Shown here in pieces: positions 31,318 through 39,101 of a stretch of 64,000 nucleotides of DNA. This DNA comes from a virus. The stretch is from positions 78,295-142,294 of IMG/VR virus record IMGVR_UViG_3300020198_000887; one strand, written 5' to 3'. The notes under the pieces were generated by a model. It was not told the DNA's origin, ran no database searches, and saw nothing but the letters and a program-made list of their open reading frames with translations. Position numbers and translations under genes: made by a program. The stretch's first letter is position 1. Every line of letters starts with the position of its first letter.

Positions 31318-31761
31318 TTATCTTATAGATAACCCAGCAGTTTGATCAAACTGCAATTGCATTTTTTGTGAAATATTATATTGTAAAAACCTAAGAGTAC
31401 ATTCAATCCGAATACCAAATTCGTATCCAGTAACCATTACCCGTTCGGTTTGCAAACGTGGATCAGAATTCATTATTTTATTAACATTTTGAATAATTAA
31501 TGCCTTTGTTTGGTCGGTTAATGGTTCAAAAATTATATCCCAAATAATCGCACCAAAGGTAGGTTGCATCAATCGTTCACCTTGTCTTATTTGAAAATGA
31601 TTTAATAAATCTTGCTTTATCAATTCAAAATCATATAATTTAAAATTTTCGGTGTTTGCATTCACTGTGCTAAACCCTTTATACATTTTAGGAACTACTT
31701 GATTTTTGACATTTGATGCTTGTAATGATATCTTATTATATAAATTTTGATTAGAACTCAT
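31318..31761 (-). CDS. 25: Baseplate wedge subunit gp25
   Basis: 147 aa, close to T4 gp25 (132 aa). The core LYDFELIKQDLLNHFQIRQG, ERLMQPTFGAIIWDIIFEP and NKIMNSDPRL matches the gp25/GPW family (T4 gp25, P2 gpW-like TssE relatives), which joins gp6 and gp53 and starts sheath assembly. AGAGGAA precedes the ATG. It sits 3 nt after gp5 and upstream of gp6, an order typical of T4-like phages. Confidence 0.92.
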   Translation of the reverse strand: MSSNQNLYNKISLQASNVKNQVVPKMYKGFSTVNANTENFKLYDFELIKQDLLNHFQIRQGERLMQPTFGAIIWDIIFEPLTDQTKALIIQNVNKIMNSDPRLQTERVMVTGYEFGIRIECTLRFLQYNISQKMQLQFDQTAGLSIR

Positions 31762-31764
31762 CTT

Positions 31765-33327
31765 CTATTCCTCTGTACCCTTAATTTTAGCAAATGTATC
31801 AGTAATGGTTGAATATTTTTTCCACAACTCTGCCGCTGATTTCGTTGTTTCATTGGGGGAATCATCAGTAGATTGGACCGTGTCAAAGAATGGACTTTTG
31901 GTCGTGTTGTACCGCGTTTCACCATCCCGGTCAGTATTTGCACTAGAAAATCTTAGTGGATCTAAATTTTCATGGTGGGGGTACGGTTCCTGTGTTGGTA
32001 TTCTTTTTAATATAGATGTATAATAAGCCGTTTCATCAACGTCTATATTACTTTTTGGCAATGCATATCGGGTTAACCGAGTTGCGCGGGCGGCGGTTGG
32101 TCCATTCATATGAATTTTACTCGCAGTTTCTTTATGTTCACCACCAGAATTTAAATGTAAATTATTTTTTGTAGTAATCTTCCCATCATTGCCAATTATT
32201 ATGTTAACATCACTCGCTGCTTCTACATGAAATGCCCCATCAGCATGCATATTAATATTTCGCGTTGCCTGAATATTCACATCACGCCCTGCAAAAAAAT
32301 TAAAATCTTGCTCAGTATGAATGCTGACAGAATCACTAGCATAAATGTCAATTTTCCCATTACTGGTCAATTCGATCCAAGATGTACCACGGCCATTTCC
32401 AATATAAATTAAATCTTCCGAATTATGTAGTAAAATTTGATGACCAGTTCGTGTCCTAAGTCTAATTAATTCATTATGTGGTATTGATATATCACCATCT
32501 GTGTCATCTTGCTCAACTGCTGCATATGATGGCCCAGCTTCTGCCGCAGATGCTTTTCTCAGAAACTTGTCATCTCCATCATCCATTACAAAAGTTGACC
32601 CACCCAATCTACTAACTGGTGCATTTCTAATTCTATGCTCCATTTTCCCAATTGGTCCGCGTCTTGCATTTTGTTTTTTATCCAACGGTCCTGGTGTACT
32701 AATACCAAACACCATGCTCGGTGTTTCTCGTCTGGCACTACTAGTTGTAATACCTCTGGTATCATCATATAATAATCCACTGTCATGTAATGCTACTGCA
32801 ATTGGATGATATGGTTTTTTTACTTTAGTAGGATCCATGGGTGTATTATTGACTTTTTTGTTATACTCTGATACTGGTGCCCTTGTATTTGGATCTATGT
32901 CATCTGGAATATTGGATATAAAATTAGTAGCAGCTAATCCAGGAACCATAAAATTCATATTCTCATCCTGAACACACCCTATCCAATAACCCATTTTTGG
33001 GTCCCCATCAATGAATATAACGACAACGGTAGTACCTGGGTCTGGTGGAATCATCCACATACCATAACTTTTTTGTGTATTATTATGGTCGTCTGGAATA
33101 TCCTCCCCTGCAACAGCATGCTCCACGCCAGTAACGCCATAAAATGGACTCATATACTTTACCTGATGTGTTTGTCCTTCCGATGAGGTATTACCAACTG
33201 GGCGTAATATTTCAACTTCTAATATACCCATGTATGTTGGGTCTAAATGGCTCACTACCTTTGCTAAAAACGGCCCCGGCCTTGGACTTGATTGTGATTT
33301 TGGTACGAAATCTTCATTATGCGCCAT
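31765..33327 (-). CDS. 5: Baseplate hub spike gp5 (no lysozyme domain)
   Basis: 520 aa. The N-terminal ~130 residues form the gp5/VgrG OB fold: FLAKVVSHLDPTYMGILEVE, VKYMSPFYGVTG, DPGTTVVVIFIDGDPKMGYW. The C-terminal half has the repeats of a trimeric beta-helix needle (HTEQDFNFFAGRDVNIQATR, NINMHADGAFHVEAASDVNI), with LIYIGNGRGTSWIELTSNG before it. T4 gp5 carries a lysozyme domain between these parts; I see no lysozyme motif here, only a charged linker. The spike punctures the outer membrane. AAGGA precedes the ATG. It lies upstream of gp25 and downstream of the 775-aa hub-associated gene. Confidence 0.88.
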   Translation of the reverse strand: MAHNEDFVPKSQSSPRPGPFLAKVVSHLDPTYMGILEVEILRPVGNTSSEGQTHQVKYMSPFYGVTGVEHAVAGEDIPDDHNNTQKSYGMWMIPPDPGTTVVVIFIDGDPKMGYWIGCVQDENMNFMVPGLAATNFISNIPDDIDPNTRAPVSEYNKKVNNTPMDPTKVKKPYHPIAVALHDSGLLYDDTRGITTSSARRETPSMVFGISTPGPLDKKQNARRGPIGKMEHRIRNAPVSRLGGSTFVMDDGDDKFLRKASAAEAGPSYAAVEQDDTDGDISIPHNELIRLRTRTGHQILLHNSEDLIYIGNGRGTSWIELTSNGKIDIYASDSVSIHTEQDFNFFAGRDVNIQATRNINMHADGAFHVEAASDVNIIIGNDGKITTKNNLHLNSGGEHKETASKIHMNGPTAARATRLTRYALPKSNIDVDETAYYTSILKRIPTQEPYPHHENLDPLRFSSANTDRDGETRYNTTKSPFFDTVQSTDDSPNETTKSAAELWKKYSTITDTFAKIKGTEE

Positions 33328-33338
33328 AAAAATCCTTG

Positions 33339-35666
33339 TTATTTAAATTTATCTGAAACAAAACTAGTCACGTCCTTTGTTAATTCACCAGCCGCATTTC
33401 CTATTGAATTTAGGGGGTCATCGGCAACGTCTTGTAAAAATCCGTTAATATTCTTTAGTCCATGTGCCAATCCTTCTTCGCCTTGTTTAATTACATTCCC
33501 TAAATTAAACAATTCATTAGGGGTTGATTCGACATCCGATTCCTGCAATGGTATTCGGTATCCTTGAATGGTTTGCGTGAATTTTCCTTGTTTAAAGTTA
33601 TTAGTCACTATAGTAACTCTATACAACCCACTCCACGACATAACCGGACTAGTTTTAGTTTGATTTTCAAAACTATATAAACCAGTTGTTTGATTTATAT
33701 CAATTGGTGTTCTAAATTTAACAACTATGTGTACCTCGCCATTTTGATAATTAACACTACCATCTTCATTTATATTTGTATATTGCGTTGGTCTAGATGT
33801 ATAATTCCCAAGTCCACTATGTGCTATAAAATATGGGTCCCCTAATATTTCCATATTTAATGCCATCATGTCACCTTCACGTGTTATGGCATCATGAAAA
33901 TTTCTCGCTGCACGATTTGCGGCTCCTTGTATACCACCACCACCTTGACTTTCAGATTTAGATCCAACCGATATGTATTTTACAATTGTTGGGATGACAC
34001 CCAATGTCATATCAATAATTTTACCAGGTAACAAAAATATGCTGCTCTTTCCGTCACTAGCCGCCCCCCCAGTTTTTTCTTGGGTTTTTACATCTTGGTT
34101 ATTTTTTCCAGCATCTGCCTCCAATACATATGCAAATGAAGCAGAAAAGTCAATATCAAACCTTAATACATCAACATTTTTGCCAGTATACAAATACTCA
34201 TAATGTTTTACGGTTTGTTTCAACAATGAATTTATCCCTGGTGCCTTAACATTTGCCGGGGCCATCGCACTCACATGGTGATTTGCTGGAAGAATACGGT
34301 AAACAACAACCCTGGCTTTTTCCCCAGTGTTTTTTTGTTCTTTATCTGAAAGATCATATACTTGAACATCCACACGCCACCATTTTCTATATCCTTCTTC
34401 AGTCATATTTTCAGTTTTTAATGCTTCGGTTGGATATGCGCTCTGTAAGATAACTTGATTTATAGCATTTACAATATCGGTATTCTGCCTAAACCGCATA
34501 TCACTATTACTTTGGTCAACATTATTATTTCCACGAACATATAACTGACGTTTCTCATCCCATACAGCATTGTCCTTTGGGAATGGCGCATCCCCTTTTT
34601 TGGTTTCATCGAAACCCATTTTGGCTTTACCAATAAAGTTACAACTATCTACAGATTGCACTAATGTATCATTTATATCACTTCTGGAAACACCTAGTTT
34701 AGCTACTACGTTACCATCTGTTTTTTCAACAGCGTGTGTTGCAGCATTACCAGACGCAGGCGCAGCTGCATCGGCTTTAGATGGGTCTGACGATACTTCT
34801 TCTGGGAATAATATTACAATCTCATCGGCTACCTCGACCAACCCGTCTTTTTTAAGCTGCTTATTGCGTTGATTCAATACAGCTTGCAGACTTTTTTCCC
34901 CGGTTTGTAATACTTCTTGCACGGTCACGCCATTAACAGACACATCGCTTTTAAAATTTCCATATTGTTCTGTATAGGCTTTTGTATTAGTTGGTACACC
35001 CTCACAAACATATACCGTACCTGTTTCTTTAATTTTTGACGAAATAGTGGAAAAATTGAATGGAATGTATCTAGTAGAGTTTTGAATATTAACTAATGCT
35101 CCATCTTCTTTATTACCCCTAAATTCAATCTTTAATAAAAATGGTGCTGACCGCCAATTATCATAATGAGAATCCCATGCGGCCTGTTGACAAGCAATAG
35201 GAAACAAACCCATGCTATATGGCTCAGTTATTTCAAATGTGAGTTTGGCTGTATTTGTGTTAGACCCATCAACATACCCAATTTGTGTCATGAATGATAA
35301 ATTTTCAATAAAAAAATCAAACGACCCAAAAATAGTTTTTATTCTATTGTATGGGTCAGCATTTGCGGATTTGCATATTAAATTATCTAATGATGCTCCC
35401 TTAATATACGAATCATCTGGATTGTTTAGTTGTTCTTTCGTCAGCGGTGCCAAACTCAGCACGTAGTCATACGTTGCATAACTATGTAATGGATTTGGTA
35501 GTGGCAAGTTTAGTTCTGGAACTTTTGTAAATTTTAAACCAACAGAAGATAGCATTTCCGAAAACGAGTCTACTACCCCAGATAAGCCAGTTACATTTCC
35601 TATATCTGATACCGTATTTGAAACAAATTCTACTGCATCAGTTGCTGCATCTGTCAATATACTCAT
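33339..35666 (-). CDS. Baseplate hub-associated structural protein
   Basis: 775 aa. The region KLTFEITEPYSMGLFPIA, NWRSAPFLLKIEFRGN and RYIPFNFSTISSKIKETG resembles a baseplate-hub-region protein of T4-like aquatic phages found next to gp5 and gp53. A late segment, WSGLYRVTIVTNNFKQGKFT followed by QTIQGYRIP, is a typical ending for tail proteins that carry a LysM/hub-like beta fold. It may stand in for gp27, whose place in the T4 set is next to gp5, but sequence alone does not prove this. A Gly-rich break lies near SESQGGGGIQGAANRAA. It lies between gp53 and gp5 with short gaps, in one operon. Confidence 0.65.
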   Translation of the reverse strand: MSILTDAATDAVEFVSNTVSDIGNVTGLSGVVDSFSEMLSSVGLKFTKVPELNLPLPNPLHSYATYDYVLSLAPLTKEQLNNPDDSYIKGASLDNLICKSANADPYNRIKTIFGSFDFFIENLSFMTQIGYVDGSNTNTAKLTFEITEPYSMGLFPIACQQAAWDSHYDNWRSAPFLLKIEFRGNKEDGALVNIQNSTRYIPFNFSTISSKIKETGTVYVCEGVPTNTKAYTEQYGNFKSDVSVNGVTVQEVLQTGEKSLQAVLNQRNKQLKKDGLVEVADEIVILFPEEVSSDPSKADAAAPASGNAATHAVEKTDGNVVAKLGVSRSDINDTLVQSVDSCNFIGKAKMGFDETKKGDAPFPKDNAVWDEKRQLYVRGNNNVDQSNSDMRFRQNTDIVNAINQVILQSAYPTEALKTENMTEEGYRKWWRVDVQVYDLSDKEQKNTGEKARVVVYRILPANHHVSAMAPANVKAPGINSLLKQTVKHYEYLYTGKNVDVLRFDIDFSASFAYVLEADAGKNNQDVKTQEKTGGAASDGKSSIFLLPGKIIDMTLGVIPTIVKYISVGSKSESQGGGGIQGAANRAARNFHDAITREGDMMALNMEILGDPYFIAHSGLGNYTSRPTQYTNINEDGSVNYQNGEVHIVVKFRTPIDINQTTGLYSFENQTKTSPVMSWSGLYRVTIVTNNFKQGKFTQTIQGYRIPLQESDVESTPNELFNLGNVIKQGEEGLAHGLKNINGFLQDVADDPLNSIGNAAGELTKDVTSFVSDKFK

Positions 35667-35667
35667 T

Positions 35668-35970
35668 TTAAATACCTAATACATTTCGCAACTTACTATT
35701 TTTTGGTATGTATATGCTCACCCCTGGTTTAAAATCAAATATGGGATCTTGCAAGACGTCCAAGTTTCGCTGAATAAAAACCCACCACAACCCAGGATCA
35801 CCATACAAATCATATGCTAACAAGTCGGGACGGTACTTATATTGCGCTTCAATTGCATATAAATAATCATCTGGTTCAGAACTAACCGGACGAATTTTTA
35901 ATATATCCAAGTAATCCTGTGTAATACTGGTTCTAGACCAAGGACTGTTATTGCTGTATAATGCTGCCAT
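35668..35970 (-). CDS. 53: Baseplate wedge subunit gp53
   Basis: 100 aa. YLYAIEAQYKYRPDLLAYDL, YGDPGLWWVFIQRN and IFDFKPGVSIYIP match the gp53 family of T4-like phages; the C-terminal FKPGVSIYIPK resembles a LysM-type end. T4 gp53 (196 aa) completes wedge assembly with gp6 and gp25; the shorter form is usual in cyanophage-type relatives. It lies 2 nt from the upstream gene's stop and just before the 775-aa gene. Confidence 0.8.
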   Translation of the reverse strand: MAALYSNNSPWSRTSITQDYLDILKIRPVSSEPDDYLYAIEAQYKYRPDLLAYDLYGDPGLWWVFIQRNLDVLQDPIFDFKPGVSIYIPKNSKLRNVLGI

Positions 35971-35972
35971 AA

Positions 35973-36971
35973 TTAAATGAATCCATATGCACCGTTTAAA
36001 TACCCGCCAGTGACAAATCTATCTAAACTAAACTTTCTTACACTATCACGACTATAAACAGGTTGTAACGTAACTGTAAATTGGCTGTTAGTAGGTACAT
36101 GAGCAACCCCACCAGATGTAGTTCCACCTAATCCAAGAGAGCCGAACACCCCAGCAACCTGGCTTACACCGCCTGCCATGTTTGTTATTGAACTTGTTAT
36201 CCCACTTAACCCCGCAATCGTTTGTCCGTTTGCTGTTGCTAATCCACCAATAGTACTACTTAATCCACCAAACGAATCGGCAATTCCTGCGATTTCACCA
36301 GCCATGCTACCAGATACATTGCATCCAATGTAATCACAATCGTTTGGTAGCGTTGTAGTAAACCCAGTAACCACCACCGGGATATTTTTTAAAACATAAT
36401 TTCCATATCCATTTAAATACACAATAGGCGGTGGATTACCAGCTTTTGCATCGGCACCAGAAAACATTTTAGTCATTGAACGCAAATAATGAACTGCAGC
36501 AATCCAGTATAATGCTTGGGTAGAATCCTCCACGGGCATCGGCGCATTGATAATAATCTTCCCAGGATCACTATTTTGATACGCGTGAAAAGAATAATTA
36601 GAATGGGTTGGTGAAACAGGATTATATTTTGCCGAATGGTCAAGTTGAACTATTGGTGTATATGGGAATATCAATCCACCTGCTGCATTTAATGGGGATA
36701 GCACTGGACTAGTTCTGAAACTAGACCATTTTGGCAAACTCAATCGCACACGCCAATCATCAGAATTGGAATCACTAAATGATGCAATTGATGACATAAT
36801 ATCACCAATCGCTTCACCAGCTGCTGGAATATTGATACCCCGTATTGCAGAACCAAGACTATCTGCATTTGATATATTAGATATCAAATTACTAGCAGTA
36901 TTTGCAGCATTACTAAACGATGTTATTGCATTACCAACATTACCCATTGTGGTTTGTAAATCTTGAGCCAT
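35973..36971 (-). CDS. Baseplate/tail-tube protein, gp48/gp54-like
   Basis: 332 aa from the chosen ATG at 36971. A longer frame opens at 37151, but AGAGGAA lies just before 36971 and a late box 21 nt upstream, and the longer form would overlap the gp55 promoter. The core DWRVRLSLPKW, GLIFPYTPIVQLDHSAKYN, THSNYSFHAYQNSDPGKIII and YWIAAVHYLRSMTKMF matches the gp48/gp54-type baseplate proteins that start tail-tube polymerisation. Flanking Ala/Gly/Ser-rich stretches (SSTIGGLATANGQTIAGLSG) are low complexity. It is the first gene of the minus-strand block, divergent from gp55. Which of gp48 or gp54 it corresponds to is open. Confidence 0.7.
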   Translation of the reverse strand: MAQDLQTTMGNVGNAITSFSNAANTASNLISNISNADSLGSAIRGINIPAAGEAIGDIMSSIASFSDSNSDDWRVRLSLPKWSSFRTSPVLSPLNAAGGLIFPYTPIVQLDHSAKYNPVSPTHSNYSFHAYQNSDPGKIIINAPMPVEDSTQALYWIAAVHYLRSMTKMFSGADAKAGNPPPIVYLNGYGNYVLKNIPVVVTGFTTTLPNDCDYIGCNVSGSMAGEIAGIADSFGGLSSTIGGLATANGQTIAGLSGITSSITNMAGGVSQVAGVFGSLGLGGTTSGGVAHVPTNSQFTVTLQPVYSRDSVRKFSLDRFVTGGYLNGAYGFI

Positions 36972-36991
36972 TATTATTCCTCTGTATGCTG

Positions 36992-36999
36992 TATTTATA
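36992..36999 (-). promoter_or_regulatory. Late promoter TATAAATA
   Basis: An exact match to the T4 late consensus TATAAATA on the minus strand, 21 nt upstream of the 36971 start. It opens the whole baseplate block. Confidence 0.75.
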
Positions 37000-37085
37000 T
37001 GTGGAGCGTAAACCGGTGGGAACTTTAGGCGTGTAGCAGTTGACCGATTTCGATTAAGTCCTAATATTATTTTTTGTTTAAGGAC

Positions 37086-37113
37086 TTGACAAAATTGCAT
37101 TTTACGGTACAAT
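37086..37113 (+). promoter_or_regulatory. sigma70-like promoter for gene 55
   Basis: TTGACA (37086-37091) and TACAAT (37108-37113) separated by 16 nt. The predicted transcript starts near 37120, upstream of the chosen gp55 start at 37136, but downstream of the alternative ATG at 37112. Confidence 0.7.
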
Positions 37114-37135
37114 GATAGAACATAAGGACATTTTA

Positions 37136-37966
37136 ATGAGCATAAACCCAAGAAACTATCTTAACAACAAGGATTTACTTTTAGAGATTCATCGTTCAAA
37201 ATCATCATACTGTTTTTTTACAAAACCAGAATACCACCAATATGACATCATTTTACCCAGTTTGGATAAAATAAATATTCGGACAATAGCTGATGCCAAA
37301 CGTTCACACGCAAAACGATTAAGCGATGCAGAATTTATAAAAAGAAAAGCGTTAGGTGAAAAAACCAAACAAACAGATTGTGAAGTAAACTATAAAAAAA
37401 TAAACAAAACTGATTTAATTTTTAGAATTATGTCATATGACCATATTCCAATCAATAACATCAGAAAGAAAAATCCAAAAAATGAAGCAGACAAAAGGGA
37501 TAAAGTAAACTTTAAACCATTTCAACATTGGAAATTTGATGAGCATGATAATCTTGTTTGTGTTGGCAAAAGCCATTGGAAAGGTGATATAGAAAATGGT
37601 TTTTTTGATGCAAATGCAGGGAAAATGACTGATAATCTAGCAAAGATGATGTTAATGATGTGTGAAAGATATGCAACAAGAGGAAACGTGCGTGGCTATT
37701 CATATAACGATGAAATGAAAGGTCAAGCAATACTACAACTTGTCAGTATCGGATTACAATTTGATGAATCAAAATCTGATAACCCATTTGCATATCTTAC
37801 ATCATGTGTTATTAATAGCTTTGTAAGAATCATCAATGTAGAAAAACGACATCGTGAAATCAGAGATGATATCCTAGAAATGAATGGACTGAATCCTTCC
37901 TTCACCCGCACAAATTCAGGTGATTACGAAGCAAATGAACGAAGATACTCCGACGATTACGATTAA
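37136..37966 (+). CDS. 55: Late-transcription sigma factor gp55
   Basis: 276 aa from ATG 37136, chosen because AAGGA lies 7 nt upstream and the promoter would place the transcript start after the ATG at 37112. Region GYSYNDEMKGQAILQLVSIG and FDESKSDNPFAYLTSCVINS and FVRIINVEKRHREIRDDILE is the gp55 sigma-70-region-2-like core. gp55 replaces host sigma on RNA polymerase and reads late boxes such as TATAAATA. The N-terminal ~150 residues are less conserved, and the protein is longer than T4 gp55 (185 aa). An intrinsic terminator follows. It is transcribed divergently from the late baseplate block it would activate. Confidence 0.9.
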   Translation: MSINPRNYLNNKDLLLEIHRSKSSYCFFTKPEYHQYDIILPSLDKINIRTIADAKRSHAKRLSDAEFIKRKALGEKTKQTDCEVNYKKINKTDLIFRIMSYDHIPINNIRKKNPKNEADKRDKVNFKPFQHWKFDEHDNLVCVGKSHWKGDIENGFFDANAGKMTDNLAKMMLMMCERYATRGNVRGYSYNDEMKGQAILQLVSIGLQFDESKSDNPFAYLTSCVINSFVRIINVEKRHREIRDDILEMNGLNPSFTRTNSGDYEANERRYSDDYD

Positions 37967-37980
37967 TCAGTTTCACCCAT

Positions 37981-38007
37981 AAAAACTGCACTACGTGCAG
38001 TTTTTTT
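37981..38007 (+). terminator. Intrinsic terminator after gene 55
   Basis: CTGCAC-TAC-GTGCAG stem, preceded by AAAAA and followed by a run of seven T. Lies 15 nt after the gp55 stop. Confidence 0.85.
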
Positions 38008-38029
38008 CGTTCATTAATTACTCTGGATA

Positions 38030-38058
38030 TTGACTTCACAGATTATCTGTGGTATAAT
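38030..38058 (+). promoter_or_regulatory. sigma70-like promoter of gene 47 with operator-like dyad
   Basis: TTGACT (38030-38035) and TATAAT (38053-38058) with a 17-nt spacer. The spacer contains a perfect dyad CACAGAT-T-ATCTGTG at 38037-38051, sitting exactly between -35 and -10, where a bound repressor would block RNA polymerase. Confidence 0.75.
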
Positions 38059-38087
38059 GGTACTATTCATATTTTGGAGATTATCTC

Positions 38088-39101
38088 GTGTCACAATTAT
38101 TTAAAAAAGCTGCGTGCTTTACCGACATTCATTATGGTGCAAAAAGTAATAGCGAAATTCACAACACCGACTGTTTAGATTTTACTAAATGGTTTATCAA
38201 AATGTCAAAGCAGCATGGATGTGACACTTGTATAATTTTAGGTGACTACCATAACAATAGGTCAACGATGAATATACGAACAATGGATTATATCCTTAAA
38301 AGTTTTGAACTTTTGAGTAACTGTTTTGAAACAGTATACCTAATTCAAGGAAACCACGACTTATTTTTCAAAGACAACCGTATTGTGTCCAGTATAAACT
38401 GGGCAGCACATATAAAAAATATAACAATTATAGATAATATAACATCAATCGGTAATGTTACATTATGCCCCTGGTTAGTTGGTGATGAATGGAAGTCATT
38501 AAAGAAAATATCTGGAAAATATATATTTGGACACTTTGAACTACCAGCATTCTTTATGAATTCATTAGTACAAATGCCAGACCACGGAGAAATTAGTCTA
38601 GAACATTTCCAAAATTATGAACTTGGTTTCAGTGGGCATTTTCATAAACGCCAATCTCGTGGAAATATGCATTACATTGGCAACGCATTTCCACATAATT
38701 ATGCAGATACCTGGGATGATGAACGCGGAATGATGATATTAGAATGGGGTGGAATACCAGAATATTATACATGGCCTGACCAACCAACATATAGAAATGT
38801 CACTTTAAGCCAGTTAATCGACAACTCTGATTCAATATTAAAACCAAAACAGCACTTACGAGTCACATTAGATATTGATATTAGTTTTGAAGAAGCCAGT
38901 TTTATTAAAGAAAACTATATCACAGAATATAATCTCAGGGAAATGACATTGATTGCCGAACGGAAAGTATCTGAAATCAACACTGACATCGATGTACAAG
39001 CATTTGAAAGTATCGATACAATTGTCGCCAATCAACTTATTAACATCGAATCTGATACATTCAACAAGTATTCTCTATTAGAAATTTATAACGAACTATG
39101 A
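38088..39101 (+). CDS. 47: Recombination nuclease subunit gp47 (SbcD/Mre11-like)
   Basis: 337 aa, the same size class as T4 gp47 (339 aa). All calcineurin-type phosphoesterase motifs are visible: FTDIHYG (residues 11-17), ILGDYHNNR, IQGNHDLF, GHFELP and GFSGHFHKRQ. With gp46 it forms the Mre11/Rad50-type complex that resects DNA ends for recombination-dependent replication. The start is a GTG, supported by GGAG 8-10 nt upstream. Its stop overlaps the ATG of gp46 (ATGA), so the two are translationally coupled. It has its own promoter with a dyad in the spacer. Confidence 0.93.
   Translation: MSQLFKKAACFTDIHYGAKSNSEIHNTDCLDFTKWFIKMSKQHGCDTCIILGDYHNNRSTMNIRTMDYILKSFELLSNCFETVYLIQGNHDLFFKDNRIVSSINWAAHIKNITIIDNITSIGNVTLCPWLVGDEWKSLKKISGKYIFGHFELPAFFMNSLVQMPDHGEISLEHFQNYELGFSGHFHKRQSRGNMHYIGNAFPHNYADTWDDERGMMILEWGGIPEYYTWPDQPTYRNVTLSQLIDNSDSILKPKQHLRVTLDIDISFEEASFIKENYITEYNLREMTLIAERKVSEINTDIDVQAFESIDTIVANQLINIESDTFNKYSLLEIYNEL

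Noticed and set aside
37112-37135. Longer start of gp55 at ATG 37112
   Set aside because: Overlaps the -10 box; 37136 has an AAGGA site and lies after the predicted transcript start.
36972-37151. Longer start of the gp48/54-like gene at 37151
   Set aside because: Overlaps the gp55 start and promoter, and 36971 has both an AGAGGAA site and a late box upstream.
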